From Megamerina dolium (lineage: Eukaryota; Arthropoda; Insecta; Diptera; Megamerinidae): a DNA stretch of 64,000 nt. The stretch spans positions 28,358,695-28,422,694 of the forward strand of contig OY978530.1 of the NCBI GenBank assembly GCA_963854835.1. The letters are read 5' to 3'. The notes under the pieces are model-generated. The model ran no database searches. It saw only the letters and a list, made by a program, of their open reading frames with translations, and was not told the DNA's origin. The position numbers and the translations under genes were made by a program. This document shows, piece after piece, positions 10,761 through 21,422 of the stretch (its first letter is position 1; each line of letters starts with the position of its first letter).

Positions 10761-11245
10761 CTATTCCAGTCGTGTGATTGGTGATACGGAAAACTTGCTT
10801 AACACCGTTGTACGTAATGATGAGTATTTATCTTTCATTGGCGGGCTTTTTATTATGTCGAATGGTTGTTATGTAGGCGTTCATTCATGTACATAACGGA
10901 TATATTAAATCTTGTAATCTTGCTCTTGGTTCATTTTTCCAAAGTTGTTTATTCAGAAAAATGCTTCGAGCCGTGTGAACCACGATTCAATATTTTAGAT
11001 CGAATATCCATTTAATTGGAGAACTTGTAGTCTTGCCACAAAATAAACATTTTGCTTTTTCTATTGTTTCGCCCATTGTTTGGGTAGGAGCTGTGGCGTC
11101 AACATCTTCGTTTTCGTTTTTATTATAATTTTTTTATTTGCGTACGATGAACCGTAATTTACCAACAGTGCGCGCTGTGCTGTCGAAGAAGAAAAATTCT
11201 GCTGCTATTGTTTATGACGGAGAACTGCGTTGGTTTGCTATTCCC
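10761..11245 (-). other. Decayed gag/leader of the CsRn1-like element
   Basis: The region lies between the recognisable gag C-terminus and the PBS, so it should hold the leader and gag N-terminus. Only short frames remain, and I cannot align them. Confidence 0.45.
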
Positions 11246-11256
11246 CGGGGTCACCA
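11246..11256 (-). other. Primer-binding site, tRNA-Trp type
   Basis: The minus strand reads TGGTGACCCCG directly after the LTR end. It matches the 3' end expected for a tRNA-Trp primer, the known primer of CsRn1-clade gypsy elements. Confidence 0.7.
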
Positions 11257-11350
11257 ATTGTAGCGGTAGTTTAAAAGTATTTAAGTTATTAAATTTTTTT
11301 ATGAACAGGATACTTCAACTACGTTACTTATAATCTCACTTATATATTAA
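11257..11350 (-). repeat. 5' LTR end of the CsRn1-like element
   Basis: By position this is the 3' end of the 5' LTR (minus strand), ending CTACAAT before the PBS. It is cut at about 11350 by the start of the LINE remnant. No second copy is in the window to confirm it. Confidence 0.5.
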
Positions 11351-11353
11351 AAA

Positions 11354-12700
11354 ATGCCAATATGTATGGAATGCAAATACCTAAGTCAACATAAAAATGA
11401 GCTCAAAGTGTTTCTCAAAGAACACTCCATAGATCTGATGCTAATATCCGAAAGTTACCTCAATCAAAAAAATTGTTTTCCAAGGGAAGCATACATAGTT
11501 TATGACACCATGCACCGGACCCGGACCAAGCACCGGACCGTTTTACCCAAGTATTGAGAATAGCTACACCCTACATAAAGCCACGAACTCGATAAGAACC
11601 TACCCCCCAAGATGTTCTAGAATTCGTTTCTGAAAAAAGATCTATAAGGCGTGAATAGCAAAAGCATAGATTCCCATCTCTAAAAAAGAATCTGAACGAT
11701 TGTGCGAAAAAACTTCATCAGCATTTAAAAGTAAAGAAATCTCTGAAATTCATGTATATGTTGAGACTCTCTGTCCTACAGAAATCTCAAACTTTTCACT
11801 ATGGTTAGCGACTAAAAAACTACCAAGGCCTATATGTACCAGCAAAGTCTCCAATCCGTCTCCCCAATGGTGATTGATGAATAAGTGATGCAGAACAGGG
11901 AATTGCTTTTGCTAATCACCTACTGCCAGTGTTCACCCCTAACGTGGCTAGCCTAGATACCCCGTTGTCCGAAGTTCACCCTAACTGCAGCATTAATGGT
12001 AAACGATCTCGAAAAAAGAGCTTATTACTATGTTATCAATTTGTTCAAAACTCTTTGAAAATTTGACAATAAAGCGCATTAGAAATGTAAATAACCACAA
12101 GAACATCATGCCTGAGCATCAGATTGTTTTCCGAAAGAAGCACAGCACTATCGAGCAAGACACATACGAAAGAAAGCTTTACTCTCCTACAATACTTCTT
12201 GATATAATCATGAAGTTGATATAACATGTAGATGTTGGCTTCCAACATCTATATGTTACTAGAAAGCTACCTTTTAGGACGGTAATTTGTGGTAAGACAT
12301 AAATGCTTCACCTGAATGGAATACCCCATTCACACTGGAGTACCACAAGGCAACGTATTGGGGCCCATGCTCTATAAGTCATACACTGCTGATTCGGGCA
12401 CAAAATATCTCGAAATGCATCTCGATCGTAGACTCACATAGACAAAGCATATAAGTACCAAAGCAAGCAAAATTAAGCTTAAAGTAAATGAATTGGCCTG
12501 GCTCCTAAACTGACAGTCCAAGCTCAAACTGGACTATAAAGTACTACTTTATAAGGTTGTCATTAAACCCATATGGACTTAAGGTATCCAACTCTGGGGT
12601 ATTGTATCACCATCAAGTATGGAAAAACTCCAAAGAACCCAATATAAAATCCTTCGATTGATTACCAATGCTCCTTGGTACATTCAAAATTAAGTCCGTG
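11354..12700 (+). pseudogene. Jockey-type LINE remnant A, internally deleted
   Basis: 11354-11557 is an endonuclease start ('QHKNELKVFLKEHSIDLMLISES'). After a decayed linker, RT pieces follow: 'MLSICSKLFENLTIKRI', 'MPEHQIVFRKKHSTIEQ', an 'AGVPQGNVLGPML'-type box (12340-12380), then a jump straight to 'KYLEMHLDRRLT' and on to 'APWYIQN'. The whole stretch with the F/YADD catalytic box is missing. The same junction ('gctgattcgggcacaaaatatctc') occurs in copy B at 43.7 kb. Copy A also lacks the segment between 'gaaaaaagagctta' and 'ttactatgttatcaa'. Several stops interrupt it. Confidence 0.85.
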
Positions 12701-12718
12701 TTTAGTCCTTGGTTGTGG

Positions 12719-12960
12719 TTAGTGAATCAAGTTTATTTTTAAGTTCGTTAAGTTTGAGTTTGTTAGAGACTTACTTTTTGGAAGGTTTCGAGTACGTCTG
12801 AGATTTTCATGTATGAGGCTGTTGAAATTATCAGTGATTCTTGCTGGTCCAAGTCTTAGCTGTGTGATTCCTTGGTCGTTCTTTATGTGTCGGATTTCGA
12901 TGATTTGAACGAAAACTATTGGCAACCTAGGAATGCTGAAATTTATGATTTAACAATGAA
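12719..12960 (-). pseudogene. env: Errantivirus B env, N-terminal scrap
   Basis: A 68-codon frame on the minus strand has the env N-terminal pattern 'GITQLRLGPARITDNFNSLIH', preceded by a short hydrophobic stretch. It ends in an early stop. Everything downstream in env, including the membrane anchor, is absent: the element stops at about 12710 against the LINE remnant. Confidence 0.6.
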
Positions 12961-14996
12961 GTGATATACTTTTTTCTTTTATTTTTAGTTCTGACTTTGT
13001 GTATTTTTTAATTTTAGTGTTCTCTTGTTATTCTTCTTTATTTTGTGCTTTGTAAATCTTAGTAAATCCCATATGCTGCGTCGTCTTGTTGGGGTCTGTT
13101 TTTGATTCGTTCGGTTTATCTACGCGGTTATATATATCTGTGTCCGTTGTTGCTTTGATGGATGGGTGAAGTATATCCTGAAATTCGTTCAGTTTCCTTA
13201 CGTAGTCGTGTTCATTATTGAATTTTGTATGTCTGTCGAATTGATATGTTTTGCCATTAGGTAGTTCATATGGAGTTAGCTTGGGGGTAGAGTGAATATC
13301 GTTATTGCATGTTGTTAATGTTTCAAAAAGGATTTCGTTCTACTGGTGAATTACATCTGGTTTGTTGAAATTAGGTGGTATATATATTATATTGATTACA
13401 AAAATCTTTAAATATATTGCTCGAAAATTCAGATCCTTGATCACAAATGATTTTCTTTGGAATTCCGTATTGGCTTATAAATTGTTTCTGAACTCTTCAA
13501 ATTACAATGCTTGTTCTACTTGGAATTGTTAAGGCGGAAGCAAATTTGAAAATTTATCAATTTTAGTTAGAATTTGGTTATTGTTTATTGTATATATGTC
13601 GAAGTGCAGAGTCTCCATTGGTCTGGGAGGTATTTCGGGTTTCTCGAATTTTAGTTTAGGCTTGATCGTTAAGAATTTTTCGCAATTGTTGAGTATTTGT
13701 GCTATTTGGTTTCTTAAAATGGGAAAGTAATTTTGTCGTTTTAGGTGTGAGAGGATTTCGTTAATCCCTCTGTCGTTGTTCTTTTCATGATAGTACCTAT
13801 AAGATTTTCCTGTTCCTCAGTCTATCTAATGTCAGACAGTTTTTCGTACATTTTATTATTTTGAATAGGTGGATTGTACTATGCGAAAGGTTTCGTCGTC
13901 AGTAAATATAGCATTTAGTGTATTGGGCGCAATGATTTGTTTGAAAATTTCTACTTGTTTCTTCTTCGAATGTTTATTCTTGAAGACTCTTTCTAATGTT
14001 ATTGGTGATCCCGTATTAGATTTTTCCAATATTATTTGTAAGTTAAATTCGTTTAGGGTTCCAGATTTTCTAATGCTGAGTGATTTGTGGTGCTTTGAGT
14101 TCCTTGATTTGATGCTAGGTCGGTGATATTTACCTCAGGCTAATTTTCAGTTCCACAACTGTCTCTCTTAACTTTGCTCAAAGCGACATTCATGTTGGCT
14201 TTTCCCTTGTTGTAGACTACCTGGTAGTCGAACTCTTCCAATTCGAGGCTCCATCTGTTGAGTTTTGAGTTGCGTTTCTTTAACCTCACCAGCCACGTGA
14301 GGGGTTTATGGTCCGTTACAATTTAGAATCTGAGAACGAATAGGTCTAAAATATTTGGTTGCTCAAACAATAGCTACCAATCCTCTTTCGATTCTGGAAT
14401 AATTACTTTTTGATTTTGATATTGTTTGGCTAGGAAAGCATATTTGTTTTTCGTTACCAATATTGCAAACATTACTGGCGTCTGTTGTGAATATAAAGGG
14501 TAAAATCAGTATTGAAGAATCGGATCATTTGTTAGTAAATCCTTATAAGTTTGACGTTGAGTTTTTGGTTTAATTCTTTCATTTGAGACTATATGATCTA
14601 AGAATGCTATTTCTTTTTTTTAAATCTCATTTGCTTAGTTGTATTTTGAAATTTCATAACCTTTCAAAATCTTCTTTGACACTTAGAATATGTGGAAGGA
14701 AGTGGAATAGATGGTAATATCGTCTAAATATACCAAGCATATTTTCTTGAGGAGATTATTAAGAATATTGTGCGTAAATCTCTGAAGAGTTGAAGCAGCA
14801 TTCTTGAGCTCCTTTGAGTGTGAATGCTGTTTTTTGGATATCGTTAGGGTTTATCTCGATGGCTGGCTAAATCTATTGATGAGAGGTACATGCACTTTTC
14901 TAATTTGTCTAAAATTTCTGAAATTTTAGGGAGAGGGCATCGCTCTGATACTGTTTTTTCGTTAAGTTTTCTATAGTCTATAACTAAACACCATTT
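12961..14996 (-). pseudogene. pol: Errantivirus B pol, decayed RT/RNase H/integrase
   Basis: No frame stays open for long, but pieces in the right order are legible on the minus strand: RT palm near 14.7-15.0 kb, RNase H near 14.2-14.5 kb (the region of 'gtccataaacccctcacgtgg', a T-D-H-x-P-L-T-type box) and integrase near 13.2-13.9 kb (the catalytic D-x-G-x-E-F region near 13.4 kb). Order and position fit a Ty3/gypsy pol continuing from 14997-15743. It is clearly non-functional. Confidence 0.7.
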
Positions 14997-15743
14997 TTAG
15001 TTGCCACTAACATATTTTTTCGTTGGGTCTATCCAAACTGGAGAGGTCCATGGTGAGTAGCTTCGTTTAATTATGTCTTGTTCCAGCATACTTTTTATTT
15101 GTTTGTTAACCTCTTCTTTATGCACGTAGGGGTATCTATAAGATTTGGTATGGATTGGAAAATTGTCTGTAGTAATGATACTGTGTTTGATTCTGTTAGT
15201 AAATGTTAGTGGTTGTCCTTCTCTAAAAAATATGTCATCATACTGTTTGCAACGTTTAATAAGGTTTTTTTTTTCTTCTGTATTTAAGTGGTGGGTGCGG
15301 ATTAATTCTGTAATGTTGAGAGATGTGGATGCTGGGGCTTTAACATTCCAGTTATCAATTTTTATGAAATGCGAGGCTGTATGTGTTTTAATTGGTTGTT
15401 CTAGAAAAAAGATTTGGTCATCCTCACAAGTATTTTGGAATTCTATAGTGCTGAACCAATTCTTAGCTGTATAGAGACCTTCAGGGATATGTAAATCGGA
15501 TGAGAGTCTTGTAGTTTTTATAAAAATGTCTTCGGTTTGAGTGTCGACAGGAATGTTTGTGATATTTTTGGAGTTAGGATGAAATACATGCGTGCCTGAT
15601 GTGAGATTTAATTTTAGTTTAATTTGTGTGACGGAGTTGGGCGTGTTTAGGGTGTGGTTGGATAGCTCTATTCTCGCTTTTAACTGTGTAAGTGCATCAA
15701 TTCCGATTAGACCATCTACGTAATTATGAAATTTGAAAACCAA
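14997..15743 (-). pseudogene. pol: Errantivirus/gypsy B pol: protease end and RT start
   Basis: The 248-codon frame begins in the retropepsin C-terminal part ('FHNYVDGLIGIDALTQLKARIEL'), goes through the spacer and enters the RT fingers ('IKHSIITTDNFPIHTKSYRYPY', 'VNKQIKSMLEQDIIKRSYSP', 'WTSPVWI'). The frame stops at 14997, just before the first RT catalytic motif. Upstream, 15744-15900 continues the protease in broken frames. Confidence 0.85.
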
Positions 15744-16044
15744 GAATATTAACTCTCCTGGTTTATTGAATTCTATGAATGTGGATAGGGTTACTTTATT
15801 GTCTATTTGATATTTGTTTAAAATTGTTGTGATTGTTCCTTATCTATAAACTCGGAGCTAATGAACGATGACGAATTGCGGGCGTCCAAATGTGGCTGTA
15901 ATGTGGATATTAGTTAATGTGTATGTATACTGTTGGTCATTCCAGGCATCTACACAAAAATTTGTGAATCTTTGATGTTAAAGAGGATGTTTCGATGTTT
16001 CCTCTGGATGTTCTGGCTGTGTTATTCCTTGGAAACTGTTTTGT

Positions 16045-16197
<153 letters not shown>

Positions 16198-16204
16198 CAG
16201 ATTC

Positions 16205-16245
16205 AGATTATTCCGATTCCTACGGGATCCTCCAGTATTTAATTT
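16205..16245 (+). repeat. LTR X fragment
   Basis: The stretch 'attccgattcctacggga' plus 'tcctccagtatt' matches the late part of LTR X at about 25570-25600 and 50400-50430. Only about 40 bp are recognisable, next to the (TA)n run. Confidence 0.6.
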
Positions 16246-17218
16246 TAAAACAAACAATATATATTTATATACAAATATAATAAAAAAAAATAAAAGTAAA
16301 ATCAAGTAAAGGTTATTTCATAATGGAACTTTTAATAGATCAAATTATGACGTGATTCAAGTTGGCTGTATTTCTGGCGGGTCTCGGGTTTAGGCAAAAT
16401 GTAACCCATGCGTTGTTCATCGGTAGCCGCCATTGCAGATTCATGTACTACATGAACAAAATGCTCGGTGTTTTGAGTATATCATGGATAAGCTGTGAAG
16501 CTAGTTACATTTAGCAAAGAAAACTATCGATTTAAGTTATTTTCCAAGTGTTTACCTGGTTTCCCTGCCTGTTCCGATAATCTGGCCATATTATCTAATG
16601 TTTTAGACGTGGAGATCTGGTGGGTAAGTATTAGAACGTGGTACTGGTGTACTTGGGGTTTATGACTTTTGATTTGGTGTTGGACAAAAATATGGATATA
16701 TGATACTTTAAGATCGGTCTAAAAATGACTATAAATGAGATCTGGTGGGTAAGTACTATAAGGCGGTAGTTGAGGTCAATAACCGTTGAAGCAAAAAATA
16801 GGTCTCCTTGAGACAAAAATATCGCTTTATGATACTTTAAGATCAAAGTATAAATGCGAAGATATGACGAAATATTTAAAAAGTCGACCCCTAAAATAAA
16901 AAAAAAATGAAAATATGTTTTTTAAAGAGTTCTACTGGAATAATCAAAATACTTCCATAGCAAAAATTTAATAATTTTTTACAAGCTTTATTTTTTGCCT
17001 TTAAAGTGGTACATTAGGGCGGTAGAAACTGATGTATGGTGGGTAAATACCAAAAACATCGATATATCACACTATAAGATCCGACTGTAAATGCCGATGA
17101 TATAACGAAAAATTTAAATGGGCGACCTATACGTTTGGCCTAAAACAAAAACATTTTTCGAAATCAGCTTGCAAAAATACTTCGGATTCGAAGGTGTGCG
17201 GCGCACTTTTTTTAATTT
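16246..17218. repeat. Unassigned DNA with about three degenerate repeat blocks
   Basis: 16246-16600 shows nothing. From about 16610, 'gatctggtgggtaagta', 'gacaaaaatat', 'tatgatactttaagatc' and 'aaatg' recur in order at about 16610-16735, 16738-16860 and (weaker) 17030-17110. No coding potential. This may be an old satellite or the inside of a non-autonomous element. Confidence 0.55.
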
Positions 17219-17223
17219 GCCTG
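17219..17223. repeat. Target-site duplication of copia, left (GCCTG)
   Basis: GCCTG abuts the LTR here and again at 20878-20882, a perfect 5-bp duplication typical of copia integration. Confidence 0.9.
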
Positions 17224-17419
17224 TGTTGGATAAGTCAGCCAGTGGTTGATATGAAAACGATGTGCTTACGATTAGATGGTGTTTATTAGAATGCAAACGT
17301 ATAATGATATAACATAAGAATACTGCTAGAGGTAAACTAATTTACATAGATAATATAGTAATAGGTAATAGTTGTAGAACACATGTTAAAGAATGCTGAA
17401 TCAGAGTTGCCAACTAACA
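17224..17419 (-). repeat. Copia 3' LTR
   Basis: Matches 20694-20877 over nearly its full length; differs by substitutions and an indel of about 12 bp near 17345-17365. Confidence 0.95.
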
Positions 17420-17432
17420 TACTCCGCCTCAA
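17420..17432 (-). other. Copia polypurine tract
   Basis: The minus strand reads TTGAGGCGGAGTA directly before the 3' LTR, the place where plus-strand DNA synthesis is primed. Confidence 0.75.
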
Positions 17433-18139
17433 CTATTATTCATATTCATATTTAACATTTTGCAAAACTTCATATGCTTTTCTTTACATAAACTTTTAGT
17501 TAACAAATCAGCAATATTATTAGATGATTCAACATATGTCACAATAATTTCGTTAGCTTTATATTTATCACGTATATAATGATAACGTATGTCAATGTGC
17601 TTTCTGCGTTTGTGTGATATAAGATTTTCCACCATAAATCGTGCGCTCATGGCACAGACTTCGTAGAAATGACACTTCTTTAACACCCAGACATAGTGCT
17701 ATGTATGCAGCCTCCATTGAGCTTAAGGACACGATGCGTTGCTTTTAGCCTCCCAGGAAATCGGTCCACCGCATAAAAACAAAACAAATCTACTATAAGA
17801 TTTTCGATCTCTAGCATCTGAGCCCCAATCTGCATCTGTGTAACACAATAATTTGGTATCGCCTTTTCTGTAAAGAAGTTTTAGGTTGATAGTGTGCTTA
17901 AGATATCGTAGTACATGTTTCGCAGCTGTAAAATGCTCAGCATGTGGATGAGAGTTGAACTGCGAAAGCTTCGATACAATGTATGCAATATCTGGACGTG
18001 ATATTATCGCCAAATATCCAAGGGCACCAATCAATGACTGATAAACCTTCTTATCAAAACCCAAACAAGACGAATTAGAATATTTTTCATATATAAAACC
18101 ATTTATTGATGGTGTAGCAGATGGCTTAAAATCTTCCAT
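17429..18139 (-). pseudogene. pol: Copia pol: RNase H
   Basis: The frame 17723-18139 continues from RT ('YQSLIGALGYLAIISRPDIA') into RNase H with 'LLCYTDADWGSD' (catalytic Asp). It is broken near 17723; the last frame (17429-17686) has 'HIDIRYHYIRD' and the terminal 'NIADLLTKSL' motif that ends copia pol. One stop/frameshift break lies in the RNase H domain. Confidence 0.9.
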
Positions 18140-18142
18140 TTT

Positions 18143-18840
18143 CTATTCTTTCAAAATATCATTGATATATTTTTTCTGATGTATTTCCATAGATCCATTT
18201 TCTTGGTTCCTCTCAATTTGCATGCCTAAAAAATACGATATTGGCCCACGATCAATTGTGTCGACATGTTTATTCAAATTTGTCAAAAAATTATCTATTT
18301 GCGACTTTCTTGGCGCAGCCAAAACTATGTCGTCCACATATAAACCAATCAATATTGTCGATTCAGAATCTCTTTTCGTATACACGCAATTATCGATTAG
18401 GCAACGTTTAAAACCCATCTCAGAAAGGATGTTATCAATTTTAACATTCCACTCTCGCCCGGCTTGCTTTAGTCCATAAAGTGCATTTCGCAATTTACAA
18501 ACATGCCCAGATTTGCGTTTGTCTTCAAATAACATGGGCCATTAAGGTAAGCTGAAACGATATTAATATGGTTAACATAAAGATTAAATTGTACAGCCAG
18601 TGCTAAAATCAGCCTGATTGTTGGATGACGAACTACCAGTGCATATGTTTCTGAATAATCAACGTTGAGTTTTTGACAACAACCTTGTGCTACTAGCCGT
18701 GCTTTGAATTTTTCAATCGAACCGTCTGTTCGTCGTTTTGTCACAAAAACCCACTTGCAACCGATGACGTTCTTATCTGGTGGCTTTTCTACTAATTTCC
18801 ATGTATACTTTTTCATTAGGGTGTCAAACTCCGCCTGCAT
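18143..18840 (-). pseudogene. pol: Copia pol: reverse transcriptase
   Basis: The upstream frame (18469-18840) has 'CKWVFVTKRRTDGSIEKFKA', 'RLVAQGCCQKLNVDYSETYA' and 'YVNHINIVSAYLNG'. In copia the last motif carries the first catalytic Asp (Q-M-D-V); here that position is Asn. A deletion then removes sequence between 'YLNG' and the next block. The frame 18143-18535 has 'LRNALYGLKQAGREWN' and the second catalytic box 'IGLYVDDIVLA'. The enzyme is inactive by substitution, deletion and frameshift. Confidence 0.9.
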
Positions 18841-18956
18841 GGTTGCTCACCACTGTCGTGCATTTCTACTGCTCTGTGCTTCCTCAACAGTTGTTGGATC
18901 CCGCTCCTCCGTATACACAGTATTTATAGTTGCTGTACCTTCATCACTCGCAAAAA

Positions 18957-19919
18957 CTATCCTAGGTCTACCTTTTTGCCGTCTCTTACAATACGCGGCC
19001 TACCCCTTTTCCGCTTATGGCCTTCATTCACTTCTTCTTCTTCTTCCTCCGTTGTTACCTCTCCGCTATCGAGATTATCAGTAGACTCATTAGTATTGCT
19101 ATAATTTTCACTTGATTGACTTGATTGCTCAAAAAAGATTACATCACGCGCAATGACTATAGATTTTTCCGATGTATCAAACAACCTATATGCTTTGGCT
19201 TCTTCGGAATAACCAACAAATATGCATTGCTTGCCCTTAGATTGAAACTTTGACAGACCTGGCTTTTTATTTAATACTACAACATTGCACCCAAACTTTT
19301 GGAAATACGATACGACTGGCTTTCTCTTATGCCATAATTCAAATGGAGTTTTACCTTTAATCAATTTTGTAGGACAACCATTACGTATATATATAGATGT
19401 GTTAATAGATTCTGCCCAAAGAAATTTTGGAACTGAACTTTCCATCAGCATACAGCGCGACATCTCAACGAGTGTTCTGTTGATCCCCTCAGCAACACCA
19501 TTTTGTTGTGGAGTATAACTTACAGTAGTTTGATGTCGTATTCCGTGGATTTGCAGGAATTGCTGAAAATCTCGATTTACATACTCTTTCCTGTTGTCAC
19601 TACGTAGAACCTTCACTTGATACCCGGTTTGTTTTTCAGCCATGTACATAAATTGTTTAAATGCTCCAAATGCGTTACTCTTCTTTCTCAGAAAATATAC
19701 GTAAGTATATCTGGAGTAATCGTCTACAAATATTATGAAGTAGCTCGACCCTCCAAGTGATTGTGTACGTATTGGACCGCATATATCTGTGTGCACAATT
19801 TCTAGCAAAGAATGCGACCTTATACTCGAAAAACTCTTAAAAGGCTTGACCGTAATTTTACACATGGCATAAGTTGTATGTATTCCTTTAACTAAATTTT
19901 GTTTTTGCAATTTTAACAA
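18957..19919 (-). CDS. pol: Copia pol: pre-integrase and integrase (320-residue open frame)
   Basis: Starts in the gag-pre-integrase domain ('LLKLQKQNLVKGI', with H and C-x-x-C-type residues partly retained), then the integrase core with all three acidic residues in place: 'EIVHTDICGP' (Asp), 'VLRSDNRKEY' (Asp) and 'PQQNGVAEGINR' (Glu; usually followed by R-x-N-R). It ends in the C-terminal integrase region, then an acidic Glu run and the basic 'KRKRGRPRIV' stretch. It is the longest intact copia frame here, but it lacks the protease in front and is fused to an RT frame that is broken downstream, so it is not expected to act. Confidence 0.85.
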   Translation of the reverse strand: MLKLQKQNLVKGIHTTYAMCKITVKPFKSFSSIRSHSLLEIVHTDICGPIRTQSLGGSSYFIIFVDDYSRYTYVYFLRKKSNAFGAFKQFMYMAEKQTGYQVKVLRSDNRKEYVNRDFQQFLQIHGIRHQTTVSYTPQQNGVAEGINRTLVEMSRCMLMESSVPKFLWAESINTSIYIRNGCPTKLIKGKTPFELWHKRKPVVSYFQKFGCNVVVLNKKPGLSKFQSKGKQCIFVGYSEEAKAYRLFDTSEKSIVIARDVIFFEQSSQSSENYSNTNESTDNLDSGEVTTEEEEEEVNEGHKRKRGRPRIVRDGKKVDLG

Positions 19920-19939
19920 ATCGAAATAATTTAATTAAT

Positions 19940-20569
19940 TTAATTTCTCTTTCGTTGCGTTCCATATGTGGATGGCATATGAAAAATTTGTTCTACACCT
20001 TTCTCACCTTTATAGTTACGTCGCTGCTCTTCTTCAAGAATTTTGCTTTTGAGTTTTTCTAAATCTGGCAATGTGTACTGTGTCTGTATTGCCACAACGA
20101 AATTCTCCATATTTTCTGGGAGACTACTCAAAAATAAAATGCTTTGCAAATCACCTGGTACGTCCACATCAATCTCTTTAAGTTCATCAACGATAGAACA
20201 AAAGGCATTTATTTGGCTACCGAACGACTGCACATTATGAAAACGAAATCGCACGAGTTTCTTGAATAGGTTTACTTTTCTAGCGGGGAATTTCGTCTGA
20301 TATAAGTTGCTTAGGACACTCCATGCTTGTTTAGCTGATGTACAATTCTTTATATGTATTAGTTCCGATGGCTTCACAGCAAGTGTGATAGTCGCTAACG
20401 CCTTCTGGTCTATTATGTCCCATTTCTCCTTTTCTGTTGCTACGTTTGGTACATTTTCCAATACTGCGCACCAATAGTCCAACGTTATAAGGAGACTTTT
20501 CATCTGGATCGCCCATGTTGCATAATTGTCACCCGACAATTTCTCCACTTGTACTAGCGAACTGGTCAT
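19940..20569 (-). CDS. gag: Copia gag, truncated before the zinc knuckle
   Basis: A 209-codon frame with the UBN2-type copia capsid pattern: 'VEKLSGDNYATWAIQMKSLL', 'WDIIDQKALATITLAV', 'AKQAWSVLSNLYQTKF', 'LFKKLVRFRFHNVQS' and 'LFLSSLPENMENFVVAIQ'. It starts at a good ATG 105 bp inside the PBS. The CCHC knuckle and the protease are missing: after 'YGTQRKRN' a stop is followed at once by pre-integrase sequence, so a deletion removed that segment. Confidence 0.9.
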   Translation of the reverse strand: MTSSLVQVEKLSGDNYATWAIQMKSLLITLDYWCAVLENVPNVATEKEKWDIIDQKALATITLAVKPSELIHIKNCTSAKQAWSVLSNLYQTKFPARKVNLFKKLVRFRFHNVQSFGSQINAFCSIVDELKEIDVDVPGDLQSILFLSSLPENMENFVVAIQTQYTLPDLEKLKSKILEEEQRRNYKGEKGVEQIFHMPSTYGTQRKRN

Positions 20570-20673
20570 TTTACTTAATTCGTGATTTCAATATATTTTA
20601 AGAGATTCCGGTTAATTCGACCTACGAATTAACTCAACACCATTCTCGCAATTAGTTTTCAAATTACCCAAGT

Positions 20674-20693
20674 GGTCCTGAGCCCATAACCTA
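20674..20693 (-). other. Copia primer-binding site
   Basis: The minus strand reads AGGTTATGGGCTCAGG directly after the 5' LTR. Drosophila copia has GGTTATGGGCCCAG at this place, paired with an internal half of initiator tRNA-Met. Confidence 0.8.
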
Positions 20694-20877
20694 TGTTGGA
20701 TAAGTCAGCCAGTGGTTGATATGAAAACGATGTGCTTACGATTAGATGGTGTTTATTAGAATGCAAACGTATAATGATATGACATAAGAATAATGCTTGA
20801 GGTAAACTAATTTACAGTAATAGTAATAGTTGTAGTACATATGTTAAAGAAAGCTGAATCAGAGTTGCCAACTAACA
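20694..20877 (-). repeat. Copia 5' LTR
   Basis: Second copy of the LTR at 17224-17419, same TG...CA ends; it would carry the element's promoter. Confidence 0.95.
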
Positions 20878-20882
20878 GCCTG

Positions 20883-21106
20883 TAAGGTGGTACGGCCTAG
20901 TGGACAGTCCAGTAACGACGAATATCAAAATCGGACAAAATGCTAAAAAGTACCATAATAACTTACTTAAACATTTTCATCAATAAGTAATCGTAGTTTA
21001 GCGAATTAACAGTGTTTGCAAAAAAAATTCAGTTAGGATATAAAGTACAATAGTGTGAAGTAAGAGCTATTAGTTACGTTTCAGAACATAGAACAGGGCA
21101 AATTGC
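20883..21106. other. No gene seen
   Basis: Right flank of the copia insertion, formerly continuous with the sequence left of 17219. No frame or repeat recognised. Confidence 0.6.
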
Positions 21107-21422
21107 CATGTTCATGTGTATAAGCACATCTGTTGCAATCCATCGTGTTGAATTGTAAATCAGCTAATTGAGCATTTTAAGCAGTCAAATAATTAAATTC
21201 GAGTTAGTATAGATATACATAGGTTTAGGAAATCGTTATGAAAGGTAGACCAAAGTCATAGCAATAGGAGACAGAAGTTAGAGAATAAATGGAGAGAGTT
21301 AACATAACGGGTACCATTCCGTCTTCCACGGTCTGAGATGAAAATATGCACAAAACAGTGCAGAAAACAGCAATTTGGTTATTGCAATAGAAGGAAACTG
21401 CAACGTTGTTGATAAATTATAT

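Larger units (their letters stand above)
17224..20877 (-). mobile_element. Copia element with both LTRs and TSD, internally deleted
   Basis: A complete insertion: LTRs of 196 and 184 bp, both with TG...CA ends (TGTTGGATAAG...CTAACA on the plus strand), a 5-bp TSD GCCTG, a copia-type PBS inside the 5' LTR and a purine tract before the 3' LTR. Total 3654 bp, shorter than the roughly 5-kb family norm, because gag zinc knuckle plus protease and part of RT are deleted. It split an older repeat-bearing sequence: 'ttgcctg' upstream and 'gcctgtaagg' downstream were contiguous. Confidence 0.95.
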
